Shown: positions 53,961-63,345, counted from the stretch's first letter. The stretch is 64,000 bases of DNA from Nitrospinaceae bacterium UBA7883 (GCA_002500605.1 DLRR01000012.1:1-64000), one strand, 5' to 3'. The notes: a model not told the origin generated them from the sequence alone. Program-made: numbers and translations.

Positions 53961-54950
53961 TTGATAAAAACGTTTAAGTTTCCAGCTGGCTTGTTTGCAC
54001 TTGCCATGGCTTTGGCTGTTTTTAAGCCATCAATTGGCCAGGCACTTCCTAGTTACGCTCGTTACAATAGCAGCACCTGTTTTACATGCCACACGATGAC
54101 CCCTTCAGAGTTCAATTCTCTCACGAGAAGTTCTAAAGAACTCGGTTTGGCTGGCAGTGAACTATACTCCATCCCTTTACCCGGTCTAAAAGCAGGAGTT
54201 AGGGTTCGCACCAACGTTCTAAATAACAGCGGCGAAACTACCACGAAGTTGTTAAACAACAGGGTGGGTGACGGTTATCTATCATCGGATAAAAATAGTA
54301 CTCTACAAAAAACACCTGAAATAACAGGGGTAACAGGATATCTAGAAACCGATTACTTTAGTGCCAGTTTTGGATTACTTCGACCTGATTTATCGCTGCA
54401 TCCGACTTTCAGTCAATACCTTTTTCCAGATAGCACAAGTGCTACATCACTCTGGTACAGGCTAGCATTAACACCACGGCACGGTGATCTCGGATTTTCT
54501 TTAGGTATTTTTGGATTATCCGCTACTGGAGCAAACCAACAACTGCTAAGCACCTCGGAAATCTACTCGTACGGGGTGGATGCAAATTTGAGAAATACGA
54601 TTGGTGATTTAACGCTTGGCTTTAACGCAGTCTACATGGATAACAGCAATCTTAATAATAGAGGAAGAGGTTTACCTAACCCCTTTAAGAGTGGTTCTTT
54701 CAGTGCAGAAGCACAAGTTGGCATAACTAACTCATTTGGGTTATCAGCTGCGTATAGAACTTATAGAAACTCTGAAGGGCCAATATTTAATCTCGGTTCA
54801 TCGAGCATGGAGCAGTCTGCAACAATTGGACTTTGGATTAACATGTCAGACCGCTTGATTATACAACCCCAATACACGACATTTGGGGACGACAAAGAAA
54901 TTATCAACCAGAGTGGAGAATTCAGACTTAGACTGTTCACTGGTTTCTGA
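53961..54950 (+). CDS. Cyc2-like fused monoheme cytochrome / outer-membrane porin
   Basis: A 329-residue predicted outer-membrane protein. A signal peptide (1-28, GLFALAMALAVFKP core) is followed immediately by LPSYARYNSSTC with a single heme site C40-F-T-C43-H44. Then come about 280 residues of alternating amphipathic beta strands ending in an aromatic residue (RLRLFTGF), as barrel proteins do. The position of CxxCH just after the signal and the YAR-x5-C-x2-C-H spacing resemble Cyc2, the Fe(II)-oxidising fused cytochrome-porin. It is shorter than typical Cyc2 (about 400 or more residues), so a barrel with fewer strands is implied. Start TTG 53961 has GAGG 13 bases upstream. Function in extracellular electron transfer is inference. 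Confidence 0.6.
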   Translation: MIKTFKFPAGLFALAMALAVFKPSIGQALPSYARYNSSTCFTCHTMTPSEFNSLTRSSKELGLAGSELYSIPLPGLKAGVRVRTNVLNNSGETTTKLLNNRVGDGYLSSDKNSTLQKTPEITGVTGYLETDYFSASFGLLRPDLSLHPTFSQYLFPDSTSATSLWYRLALTPRHGDLGFSLGIFGLSATGANQQLLSTSEIYSYGVDANLRNTIGDLTLGFNAVYMDNSNLNNRGRGLPNPFKSGSFSAEAQVGITNSFGLSAAYRTYRNSEGPIFNLGSSSMEQSATIGLWINMSDRLIIQPQYTTFGDDKEIINQSGEFRLRLFTGF

Positions 54951-54977
54951 TTTACTATAGACCATCAAAGTGGACTA

Positions 54978-55056
<79 letters not shown>

Positions 55057-55145
55057 AAGTCTGCAATTATAACTTGGACATCAAAAAGGTCAACAAAAGC
55101 TTGTGTTAATTTTTACCAAAATTAGCGTAAATGCTTTTTGGGTTT

Positions 55146-56297
55146 CTATATTGCGTCATGTTTCTGCACATCGCCATGCCCATCAGTTAACATTTTAGGT
55201 ACACTTTCAAGATAAAGAGACTGACTTGGAAATGCAATTTCGACCCTCAACTCTTCGAGTTTGCGCATAATTTTTAGGTTTACAGTCTGACGAACATTAA
55301 GATAGTAGGCCCAATCTGCACTATTGGCAAAATAATAAACAAAAATATCTAGTGAAGACCCACCAAAATCTGTGAAGTATACAAGGGTGGTCATACTTTG
55401 ATCGACTCCACCGTCTTCTTTTAAAATTGTCCGAATACCCTCAATGGTATCCTGCATCTGTGTGGCGGTTGTTGAATAGGTAACACCAATTGTCATTTTA
55501 ATCCGACGTACACCCTTCAAGCTAGTATCTTTACGCCGATCAATGTTATCAACAATCACGTTAGCCAGTAAGTTGTTAGGAATGTTTTCAACTGTCTTGC
55601 CAAATGTCCTAATCCTAGTGGAGCGCAATCCAATTTCCTCTACAACACCCTCAAAGCCAGTTCCTTTTATCCAGTCTCCAACTTTAAACGGTTTGTCTAC
55701 CACAATCATCATCGAACCAAACAGATTTGAGAGGGTATCTTTGGAGGCAAGTGCCACTGCAGCACCACCTAGTCCTAGTGATGCCAAAAGTCCACTGACA
55801 GAATATCCCATATTTTGCGCGATAACGATTGCAGAAATAATAATTACTAGTATCCTGATTGATGTCCCTATCATTGGAGTAATACTAATATCTAACCAAT
55901 GCTCTGGATCAGATGCCTTTTTCTTTAAAAGGTTATCGAAAACTGTGACTAACCGGAGCAATAGCCACGCTATTAGTACCAGAACCATTATCTCGCCAGC
56001 CATATAAACTATCGACTTAATGTTTACAGGGTCTGTGGGAAGAGGTAAGACGATTATGGCCAACCATAGTCCATATGCTAGAATCATTACGTTAATGGGT
56101 TGTTTAACCACCTCAATCAATTTATCATCCCATTCAGTTTTGGACTTCTTAGCGTATCGCTCTAGCGCATACATTAGGAAATTTGTAATCACTTTTCTTA
56201 GTGTCAATGTGAAAAATAGAATGATGAAACTCGAGGCCATCTGGAATAAAGTTATTCCAGCGTATTCTTGCTGCAATAAAGCTGTAACATGTTCCAT
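55146..56297 (-). CDS. MscS family mechanosensitive channel
   Basis: A 383-residue inner-membrane channel protecting against osmotic downshock. Four N-terminal helices are visible (about 16-40, 70-88, 100-118, 145-170). The pore helix is GLLASLGLGGAAVALASKDT with the glycine/alanine pattern of MscS. The beta domain has LFGSMMIVVDKPFKVGDWIKG and the C-terminal domain VENIPNNLLANVIVDNIDRR. The extra N-terminal helix relative to E. coli MscS fits the YnaI/larger subgroup. It lies between tRNA-Pro and the cytochrome c gene; no functional tie to either is evident. Confidence 0.93.
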   Translation of the reverse strand: MEHVTALLQQEYAGITLFQMASSFIILFFTLTLRKVITNFLMYALERYAKKSKTEWDDKLIEVVKQPINVMILAYGLWLAIIVLPLPTDPVNIKSIVYMAGEIMVLVLIAWLLLRLVTVFDNLLKKKASDPEHWLDISITPMIGTSIRILVIIISAIVIAQNMGYSVSGLLASLGLGGAAVALASKDTLSNLFGSMMIVVDKPFKVGDWIKGTGFEGVVEEIGLRSTRIRTFGKTVENIPNNLLANVIVDNIDRRKDTSLKGVRRIKMTIGVTYSTTATQMQDTIEGIRTILKEDGGVDQSMTTLVYFTDFGGSSLDIFVYYFANSADWAYYLNVRQTVNLKIMRKLEELRVEIAFPSQSLYLESVPKMLTDGHGDVQKHDAI

Positions 56298-56402
56298 TAT
56301 CGTAGAACTCCTATAACCCTACAATTCTATTTAGAGTGGTCAAAAAAATTTAACGAGACCTGTATTGCCAGTGGAGATAGAAAATTTCTGCCATTTTCAT
56401 TA

Positions 56403-56720
56403 CTAATTCTTACTGCGTACATACTTATATATAGCTTCAATTTCTTCGTCATTAATTTTCGTAATCGCAGGCATCTTCTTTTTGCGATACCGCATTTTTT
56501 CCCTTGGTTTATTTTGCCAATTCGACCCTTTATAAACTTGCATTTTCATTTGTTCAAGCGTGTAACTTGAATCCGCCAAATCGGGAGCTATCTTTGTATT
56601 CCCTTTGCCTGGTATTCCATGGCAAGAAATACACTTGCCGTACACATGAGGAATTTGCGCCCAAGAAAGCGAGGCAAAAATGAACAATAGCGTACTTAAG
56701 ACAGTAATAACACGAACCAT
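56403..56720 (-). CDS. Monoheme cytochrome c
   Basis: A 105-residue periplasmic protein with a signal peptide (1-21, hydrophobic TLLFIFASLSW). The heme site is C30-I-S-C33-H34 in GKCISCHGIPGKG. The probable axial methionine is Met 83 in KKKMPAI, and the last helix is DEEIEAIYKYVRS. Class I small cytochrome. Its first base overlaps the last base of the heme-copper subunit gene (56720), so the two are co-translated and it is the natural electron donor to that subunit. Confidence 0.92.
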   Translation of the reverse strand: MVRVITVLSTLLFIFASLSWAQIPHVYGKCISCHGIPGKGNTKIAPDLADSSYTLEQMKMQVYKGSNWQNKPREKMRYRKKKMPAITKINDEEIEAIYKYVRSKN

Positions 56721-58117
56721 TATTCAAGTCTACTGGTTCTACTGTTTAAAAATGCTCTTATCATCATAACAACAAAGATCACTCCCCCAGTGACTGCCAG
56801 GAGACCACCAATTCCCATTATGCCCATGCTAGTGTATTTTATTGCGGTGTCCAGATTTTGTTCCACACCAAATGTTTTTCTAGGTAGTCCAGCATAACCA
56901 CCAACAAAAAGTCCAGCAACAAAGAGTCCCTGACCAAACCCGTACAAATAAATCTGCACAATTTTCCATTTTGGTTTTGGTGATAACCAACCGTTTTGGA
57001 TACTTATCAGCATTGCGTAGGTCATGAAACAAAGAGTGACTGACCCTATTGCCCCGTGGTAATGAGCCGGAACCCTAGTGTCTTGTCCTAAGATAGTAAA
57101 AGCCATCACCCCACCAAGTGCAAATAGTGCAAGAGATACCCAAAGGCCACTTGATGCAATATTATCTAATGTTTGGCTCTTGCAGGTTCTTAGCAGTCCA
57201 ATTCCAATAGCAATTGGGCCAATGGAAACCATCCACTGTTTATGCTCTAAAAAGAAATTTCGGCCATCAGCGAATTCTACAGTATTCAACAACCCTTCTA
57301 AAGGGGTAATCATCACAGCCGTGGTAATTAATATTAGCAGTGGGGCAGCAAAATGGTTCGAAATGGGAGTCAGTGAGTAGGCTTGATGAGATAGCATAGT
57401 CCAGACAGCCATAGCTGCAAAAGTGTTTACAAACTGTAAAACATGTCCTCCATCCCAAAACAACATCTCAAAATATATGGTCCCACTACCAACAAGAGAT
57501 GTTTCAATCCTAAAATATGAAATCAAAAAAAGGAGTATGGCTACTAGCAGACATACTCCAGCAGAAAATAAAGATCCACTAACTATTAGTGAACCTCCTT
57601 GAATAACTTTTTGTTGACGCCACAAGATACCAAAACGAAGCAATATTCCAAAACTAACTGAGCAGAAAAATATAGAGAGGCCTACGAAGTAAATTCCTCT
57701 GTTAAGCACAGGTATATAGTTATTTAATATGGGGTATGCAGGGCCTGTAAAAGGTGTAGCTATTATTAACGCTGCTCCAACAAACGCACCAATGATAGGG
57801 ATATACTCAATTGTCGAAGTTCTAAATTTTGATGTCGTTTGGTAGGTAACAAATAAATAAAATGACAAAAACCAAATCACAACAGACAAAACCACATGTG
57901 TAACAAGGGCAGTTTTAAAAAAATTTTGATCAGTAAACAAAAGATTAAGAGCAGGGACACGACTTAGTGCAACTAAAAAGGCGTATATACCCATGAATAG
58001 CATCGATGTAATAGCCAGCCAAAGCCAGCAAGCTGCTGGGCTGAATGCCTTCATTTTCACTAAATGGTCCTTCGTACCTTCCGTTTTTCCTTCATTCCAA
58101 GAATCATTACGCTCCAA
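56720..58117 (-). CDS. Divergent heme-copper oxidase / NO reductase-like catalytic subunit
   Basis: A 465-residue protein with about 12 membrane helices, related to cbb3-oxidase and NorB large subunits. Candidate ligands: His 74 in LVTHVVLSVV (low-spin heme), His 225 in WDGGHVLQFVN (first non-heme-metal ligand), and His 352 and His 354 in VPAHYHGAIG (the His-x-His of both hemes). Where the usual His-His pair of the non-heme metal should be, the sequence reads FFLEHKQW, with Glu 291 and His 292. There is no Tyr-His crosslink motif visible. It could reduce NO or O2, or be inactive. The cytochrome c gene overlaps it by one base. Confidence 0.75.
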   Translation of the reverse strand: MERNDSWNEGKTEGTKDHLVKMKAFSPAACWLWLAITSMLFMGIYAFLVALSRVPALNLLFTDQNFFKTALVTHVVLSVVIWFLSFYLFVTYQTTSKFRTSTIEYIPIIGAFVGAALIIATPFTGPAYPILNNYIPVLNRGIYFVGLSIFFCSVSFGILLRFGILWRQQKVIQGGSLIVSGSLFSAGVCLLVAILLFLISYFRIETSLVGSGTIYFEMLFWDGGHVLQFVNTFAAMAVWTMLSHQAYSLTPISNHFAAPLLILITTAVMITPLEGLLNTVEFADGRNFFLEHKQWMVSIGPIAIGIGLLRTCKSQTLDNIASSGLWVSLALFALGGVMAFTILGQDTRVPAHYHGAIGSVTLCFMTYAMLISIQNGWLSPKPKWKIVQIYLYGFGQGLFVAGLFVGGYAGLPRKTFGVEQNLDTAIKYTSMGIMGIGGLLAVTGGVIFVVMMIRAFLNSRTSRLE

Positions 58118-58253
58118 AACGCTTAATGATGCTTTAACAAAACAATGATATAAAAGGGTGTGTTGTTTTCATAGCACAAAATAACTGTTTAGTTTTTCAG
58201 GTAACAAGTAGTTGCTTGCCTGAATGCTTTTTTTACGGTCTAATAATAACGCC

Positions 58254-59234
58254 ATGAATGATAGGAAGAGATTCAGAAAACCAAGTTCGAACAACATTAA
58301 GTCCAGAAGGCGAAAATGTGTAAATGGTTTTACGTATCCATTTGGTGCCTATCCAGAAAAGGATTTTGCAAATAAAACCGGATACGACTCCAAGTACATT
58401 CGAGATGAAAACTATTTCTATTATCAAATCGCTGTTTCACATGAACAAATTCTTCCAACTATGGGAGAATTATTTAACATAATGCCTGAGCAGGGATTTG
58501 TAGTGGCTCAACTCCATACTGATGATCATTACCAAGAAAACGACACCCATATAAGCAGTGAAGCAACTAACCTGAATTCGGTAAAACGATGGATTTATGA
58601 ATGGAAGGATGTGGTTTTAGATGATGGGTTTTTCGGTATAGGCGTGTTTTTTGAAGAGCCTATCGTTGAGGTTTTTTTAGATGAGCATAAAACCATTCAC
58701 GTTTACCACACTAACCCAGAACTAATGGAAGACTTACTGGAACATTTAGGGATCCCATTTGTCTTCGATTTACAAATGTACTGGGATCAACCTCATTACC
58801 ATAAATCCATTCCTCTGTTAAATGATTATAGTAAAGACTACTTAACAGCGTTTGAGGAACTGGCTGACAGGTATGACTTGCTTTACGACGTTGAAGTCAG
58901 TGAGAACTCTAGTGTGGTTGATAAGCAAGTTGGCATAATTTGCTGGAAAGTCGATGTTCGTGGATATGGGATTGATGAGTCACAATCGTATTCCTCTAAT
59001 GGTTTTTACTCCACCATCTATGTCAATGCAGTTTCACGCAACAATGTTGTGGAACAAATTGAATACTACCTTGACTCTAAAGGTGAACGTGCAGACCTAT
59101 TTTTGCAGGCGGCTAGAATTCCATACAAATTTTTGCCTGTAGAGCTAAAAAATAAAAATAACAACCCTGGTATTCCTGGTGTTTGGTCTGAGTCTGAACG
59201 TGCGGAATTTGACTGGGACCATCCAAGCTATTAA
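58254..59234 (+). CDS. Unrecognised soluble protein
   Basis: A hydrophilic 327-residue protein (336 from an upstream ATG at 58224). A basic N-terminus (RKRFRKPSSNNIKSRRRKC) precedes an acidic body rich in Tyr, Asp and Glu. It has no signal peptide, membrane segment or motif I know. Possible landmarks are YYQIAVSHEQILPTM, DDHYQENDTH, FFEEPIVEVFLDEHKTIHVY and a closing WSESERAEFDWDHP. The basic head suggests nucleic-acid or membrane-surface binding, a guess. It ends 51 bp before the gamma carbonic anhydrase start. Confidence 0.6.
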   Translation: MNDRKRFRKPSSNNIKSRRRKCVNGFTYPFGAYPEKDFANKTGYDSKYIRDENYFYYQIAVSHEQILPTMGELFNIMPEQGFVVAQLHTDDHYQENDTHISSEATNLNSVKRWIYEWKDVVLDDGFFGIGVFFEEPIVEVFLDEHKTIHVYHTNPELMEDLLEHLGIPFVFDLQMYWDQPHYHKSIPLLNDYSKDYLTAFEELADRYDLLYDVEVSENSSVVDKQVGIICWKVDVRGYGIDESQSYSSNGFYSTIYVNAVSRNNVVEQIEYYLDSKGERADLFLQAARIPYKFLPVELKNKNNNPGIPGVWSESERAEFDWDHPSY

Positions 59235-59285
59235 CCTTCATTGCAAAGTGAGCACCTAAAAACTTCTTTTATAACCTTAGCAATC

Positions 59286-59792
59286 ATGATTACACCTTGG
59301 AAGGGTTATACCCCAAAAATCAGTAAAACCGCGTGGATCGAAGACTCTGCCCAAGTGATTGGCTCAGTAACTATCGGTGCTGAATCAAGCGTATGGTTCA
59401 ATACAGTTATTAGAGGAGATGTTAACTATATAAAGATAGGGGAACGGACCAACATACAAGATGGGTCTGTTCTGCATGTAACCCGGGATCTATACCCTTT
59501 GGTTTTAGGGAATGATATTACCGTGGGACATTCCGTAACCCTTCATGGGTGTTCAATAGAGGGTCCAGCTTTAATCGGAATGGGCAGTATAGTAATGGAC
59601 GGATCCATACTTGCACCAAACGTAATAGTTGGCGCAGGAAGTCTGGTAACTGAAAAAACTGAAGTAGAAGAAGGGTGGTTAGTCATTGGTTCACCAGCTA
59701 AACCCAAGAGAAAGCTCACAGAAAAAGAATGCTCATGGCTACTTGAGTTTTCCGACAGCTATGTAAAATACCGACTTGATTACATGGATTAG
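59286..59792 (+). CDS. Gamma-class carbonic anhydrase-like protein
   Basis: A left-handed beta-helix protein of 168 residues from ATG 59286 (the earlier frame from 59241 adds 15 unlikely residues). The three zinc histidines are 64 (QDGSVLHV), 82 and 87 (GHSVTLHG). RGDVNYIKIGERTNIQDG carries the conserved Arg and Asp. The hexapeptide turns (VIGSVTIGAESSVWFNTVIR) run through the middle. Many such YrdA/CaiE-like proteins show weak or no anhydrase activity, so the enzymatic role is not certain. Confidence 0.87.
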   Translation: MITPWKGYTPKISKTAWIEDSAQVIGSVTIGAESSVWFNTVIRGDVNYIKIGERTNIQDGSVLHVTRDLYPLVLGNDITVGHSVTLHGCSIEGPALIGMGSIVMDGSILAPNVIVGAGSLVTEKTEVEEGWLVIGSPAKPKRKLTEKECSWLLEFSDSYVKYRLDYMD

Positions 59793-59941
59793 AGCAACCA
59801 ACTAGAAATTTGCAAGAAAAATGAGCTAAACTTTATTGCAGTTTACACTTGACGCGAACACATCACCTTTTTAGACTTGCGTTTTAAATATTATTTTATG
59901 GAGACCTTAGAAATTAGCAATAACTAATATTGTTTTTAGCC

Positions 59942-60634
59942 ATGATACCTATTAAAACCATCCGAATTAATTTGCTACCACTACTGATCCTTTTAACAGT
60001 GCTTGGATGCTCAACTTCCTCCAACACTGATAAAATGCAGGCTCAACTTCAAAAAAATAAGCAGAGTGAGGTAACCCCTTCAGACTTAAAGGGTGGCATA
60101 GATACTCCTATTACCCCTGAGCGAGAGCACATTACCGCGGTTAGTAGACCATCGATAACAAATGTAGAAGAAAAAGGGATATCAGGTCTAGGAAAAAAAT
60201 ATTTCGATGTAGTTGACGAGCAAAAAAATGCCTCACTAACGCCTAGTATTGATAAAGCTGCCCTACCGATCAGAACCATTACCTTAAGTGATAATAGCCA
60301 AAGCAAAGACTTTAAAATGCGCTACGGAGTTGTTTGGGAGCGTCTAATGGGGGCGATGCTACAACTTCCTTTAGTATCGGTAGACCGTTCTAGCGGAATA
60401 ATTATAACAGACTGGAAAGTAGACTTGGATTCTCAAAACTCTAACCAGATTCGCTATAAATACACGATAAGGGTGATGGACAAAGGCGTTGGAACTAGAA
60501 TAAGAGTAATCCCATTTCTAGAGATTATGAAAAACTACAACTGGCAAAGCGGTAGGCCCAATCTCATTGTGACAAAACGAATGTTTTACCGAATTGAGCA
60601 GGAACTAAAGATACCCGTTCCATCTATACGCTAG
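59942..60634 (+). CDS. BamC-like outer-membrane lipoprotein
   Basis: A 230-residue lipoprotein from ATG 59942, lipobox ending at Cys 23 (VLGC). A long low-complexity tether (about 24-110) precedes a C-terminal domain: VWERLMGAMLQLPLVSVDRS, IIITDWKVDLD, then IRYKYTIRVMDKG and RMFYRIEQELKIPVPS. This helix-grip arrangement resembles one BamC (NlpB/DapX) domain, the accessory lipoprotein of the BAM complex; only one such domain is present instead of two. dapA, its usual neighbour, is absent. It converges on cbiO. Confidence 0.65.
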   Translation: MIPIKTIRINLLPLLILLTVLGCSTSSNTDKMQAQLQKNKQSEVTPSDLKGGIDTPITPEREHITAVSRPSITNVEEKGISGLGKKYFDVVDEQKNASLTPSIDKAALPIRTITLSDNSQSKDFKMRYGVVWERLMGAMLQLPLVSVDRSSGIIITDWKVDLDSQNSNQIRYKYTIRVMDKGVGTRIRVIPFLEIMKNYNWQSGRPNLIVTKRMFYRIEQELKIPVPSIR

Positions 60635-60707
60635 AATACAATTAATAAAGTAAAGCTACAATTGGCATTTACTAGACCTATTATTATATTGGCTATGTGG
60701 AATACCT

Positions 60708-61607
60708 CTAGACCGGTAACCTTGACTTTGTATTTATTGCTTTAATAAAATCTCCTAGTGAGTTTGGTTCATTGGCCTTTCGTTTAATTCTAAGGCAGGC
60801 TAGATTTTCTTCTAAGGCTTGTCCCATAGCAAGCGGCCAAGGTTGGCGCAAGCTGGCAGACTCCATCATAGGAATGTCGCTCATTACTTCATTTGGTTCA
60901 CCCTGTCTAACCACCTGACCATCCTTCATAATGATCACTTCATCGGCCCATCCATACGCTAAGTCAACGTCATGGGTAGTTATTATCAATGTAGCTCCTC
61001 TAGCATGTAACCTAGCAAGAATGTTTAACAACTGGTCAACACCACTAGGATCCAGCCCCGCCGTCGGCTCGTCGAGAACTAGCACCTCTGGTCTCATAGC
61101 AACTACACCGGCAATGGCAACTTTCTTTCTTTGCCCAAAACTAAGCATATGTGTTGGCATTTCAGCAAGAAAGCTAATATCGATTTCTTCTAATGCCTCA
61201 GTAACCCTTATTTTAACTTGATCTTCGGGCAAACCAAGGTTCATAGGACCAAATGAGACATCTTTAAAAACCGTTGCAGAAAATATTTGGTCATCCGGGT
61301 CTTGTAGTACCATTCCTACACGCTGCATCCAGTCTAGACGGGCCTTACGCGAATAATCGGCTGGTTTGCCATCTAAAAGTAACTCACCTGAGGTTGGTTT
61401 GTACATTCCATTGAAATGCATTGTTAACGTACTTTTACCAGCACCATTACCACCTAATATAGCTACTTTAGAGCCACGCTTTATCATCAGACTAACTCCT
61501 GAAAGTGCCTGAGGTCTCACTCCTAAAGACTCTATAACGCTTGCTGCATTGTACTCGTACGTTAAGTTACGTGCTTCTAATATAAACTTGTTCATGTTTG
61601 CTACCAT
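60708..61607 (-). CDS. cbiO: ECF-type cobalt transporter ATPase
   Basis: ATP-binding subunit of the cobalt energy-coupling-factor importer. Walker A GGNGAGKST is at residues 52-60, Q-loop in VLQDPDDQIFS, signature LSFGQRKKVA, and Walker B VLVLDEPTAGLDPSG. The switch His is in TTHDVDLAYGW. Its ATG (61607) lies inside the cbiQ stop (TAATG), so translation is coupled; Met 5 at 61595 is possible. Length is 299. It is the last gene of the cbiMNQO operon. Confidence 0.94.
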   Translation of the reverse strand: MVANMNKFILEARNLTYEYNAASVIESLGVRPQALSGVSLMIKRGSKVAILGGNGAGKSTLTMHFNGMYKPTSGELLLDGKPADYSRKARLDWMQRVGMVLQDPDDQIFSATVFKDVSFGPMNLGLPEDQVKIRVTEALEEIDISFLAEMPTHMLSFGQRKKVAIAGVVAMRPEVLVLDEPTAGLDPSGVDQLLNILARLHARGATLIITTHDVDLAYGWADEVIIMKDGQVVRQGEPNEVMSDIPMMESASLRQPWPLAMGQALEENLACLRIKRKANEPNSLGDFIKAINTKSRLPV

Positions 61608-62350
61608 TAAATGGTAATGAAAGTTATCCCCAAAATAATAAAATGGACCAATACAGCAAAAATAAAAAATCTACTTGAGATTTTACGGCGTACATTCAAT
61701 ACTCTTAGTTCGCCTGAGTACCCCCTTGATTCAAGCCCAGATTCAAGGCGTCTGGCACGATCCATAGCCCGAAAAAACAGGACGGCTACCGCAGAGGACA
61801 ACGACCGATAGCTTAACCACAAGTTCCTATATCCTAGCCTAACAGACTGAGCCTTTAACAAAGATGCAAAAATTTCATCAAATATGAACAAAAATCTGTA
61901 CATTAACTCTATCAATTCAATTAGTGCGTTAGGTACACGTACTCTCCGCATCAGCGTTATTATTTCTGTTAGGGGAACAGTAAGTGTTAACAGAATTAAA
62001 GCTGAGACCGCTGAGATGGAGCGTAGAATTACAGTTTTAGCAGTTTGCATCCCTTGGTCAGAGAAAGCTATTTCAAGCCCTGTTGACTGGTCAAAAGAAA
62101 CTGAAAAAACCAACGCTAAAGATCCAACTAGAAGAAAAGTTAATGGTAGAAGTAACACCCTGAAAAATATAAAGGGAGGAATACGTGCACCAAACAGTGC
62201 ACACAGTGTAACAGTTAATAATACAAGGGCAGCACCAGGCATAGGTGGCAGAATCATTGCTAGCAAAAGTAAGCCCATTGACAGATATATCACCTCTATG
62301 GGATGGTGCCGCCAATTGTTGATATTAGCCCAAGTGTCAATCAGTCGCAT
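61607..62350 (-). CDS. cbiQ: ECF-type cobalt transporter transmembrane subunit
   Basis: T component of the cobalt importer, 247 residues with about five helices in the N-terminal two-thirds. The two coupling regions AMDRARRLESGLESRGYSGE and RFLFIFDEIFASLLKAQSVR match CbiQ/EcfT; the first carries the A-R-R-L pattern. It lies 21 bp after cbiN and overlaps cbiO at the stop. Confidence 0.92.
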   Translation of the reverse strand: MRLIDTWANINNWRHHPIEVIYLSMGLLLLAMILPPMPGAALVLLTVTLCALFGARIPPFIFFRVLLLPLTFLLVGSLALVFSVSFDQSTGLEIAFSDQGMQTAKTVILRSISAVSALILLTLTVPLTEIITLMRRVRVPNALIELIELMYRFLFIFDEIFASLLKAQSVRLGYRNLWLSYRSLSSAVAVLFFRAMDRARRLESGLESRGYSGELRVLNVRRKISSRFFIFAVLVHFIILGITFITI

Positions 62351-62371
62351 TTATTTCCCCTGAACTGTTGT

Positions 62372-62668
62372 TCACTTTTGAAGCTTCTCCTGCAGTTTTT
62401 CATTTTTACCCCTGAAAAAACCAATCACATAACCCACTACAGCGGCACCTAAAGCAGCTTCAATTGTAAACAACACTCCCTCCAAAAATGAATCAGGCGC
62501 CCAATGGAGATCCCACCATGGTTTATAATCTGGCACAATTGCCGTAATCTGATCCGCTGCCTGGTTATCTGTGCCACGAAAAGGCTCTTCTGGTCCATTA
62601 CCTATTTGATACACTGAGGGTGCAAACAAAAGCATGATGCAAGCAACAATTATTAACACATTTTTCAT
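62372..62668 (-). CDS. cbiN: Cobalt transporter accessory subunit
   Basis: A 98-residue protein with helices at about 3-20 and 68-88, and a loop containing GNGPEEPFRGTDNQAADQI, as in CbiN. CbiN loads metal into CbiM and distinguishes cobalt importers from most nickel NikMNQO systems, which carry NikN or NikL. This supports cobalt as substrate. It overlaps the 3' end of cbiM by 4 bases (ATGA). Confidence 0.9.
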   Translation of the reverse strand: MKNVLIIVACIMLLFAPSVYQIGNGPEEPFRGTDNQAADQITAIVPDYKPWWDLHWAPDSFLEGVLFTIEAALGAAVVGYVIGFFRGKNEKLQEKLQK

Positions 62669-63345
62669 GGTTTTGACTCTCCAACCTTTGAAATAACACC
62701 AAGGTTTAAAAGTGCTTCTCTGCCATGGCTGTGAAACACATTAACGACTAAAGTGGTAAGCAATCCCTCACTAATGGCTAATGGAACTTGTGTTAAAGCA
62801 AAAATCCCCATAAACTTAGCAAGAGCTCCTGATAAGCCGCTTACAGGGTCAGGAAATGCAAGCGCCAATTGTAAGGCAGTAGTAATATATGTTGCTAGGT
62901 CAGCTAATGTTGCTGCAAAAAAAACTGACACTGCTAAAGATAGTCCTAAAGCTTTAAGGCTTCTGAAAACGCCCCAAGCAACCCATGCTCCAACAATAGC
63001 CATGGAAAATGTGTTTGCTCCTAGAGTGGTTATTCCACCATGACCTAGAAACATTACTTGGAAAAGTAAGACGACAAACCCAATGGTACACATCACTTGT
63101 GGTCCAAATAGAACGGACCCTAAACCAATGCCGGTTGGATGTGCACTACTGCCAGTGACTGAAGGCAGCTTCAGCGCTGAAAGCACAAATGCAAAACCAC
63201 CGCTAGCTCCAAGCAGGAGCTTTGCTTCTTTATTCCCTTTCATTATCTTACCAGCGGACCGAATTCCCCAAGCAAGGAATGGGGATGTAGCAAGCCACCA
63301 CCCAGAAGCATGCGAAGCTGGTAAATACCCTTCCATTATATGCAT
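62665..63345 (-). CDS. cbiM: Cobalt transporter substrate-specific subunit
   Basis: S component and metal-binding membrane protein, 226 residues. The start MHIMEGYLPASHASGWW is the conserved CbiM/NikM N-terminus, in which the N-terminal Met amine and His 2 coordinate the metal. TGSSAHPTGIGLGSVLFGP follows near residue 65-83. About seven helices are visible. First gene of a cbiMNQO operon 95 bases downstream of the promoter at 63447-63475. Confidence 0.94.
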   Translation of the reverse strand: MHIMEGYLPASHASGWWLATSPFLAWGIRSAGKIMKGNKEAKLLLGASGGFAFVLSALKLPSVTGSSAHPTGIGLGSVLFGPQVMCTIGFVVLLFQVMFLGHGGITTLGANTFSMAIVGAWVAWGVFRSLKALGLSLAVSVFFAATLADLATYITTALQLALAFPDPVSGLSGALAKFMGIFALTQVPLAISEGLLTTLVVNVFHSHGREALLNLGVISKVGESKP

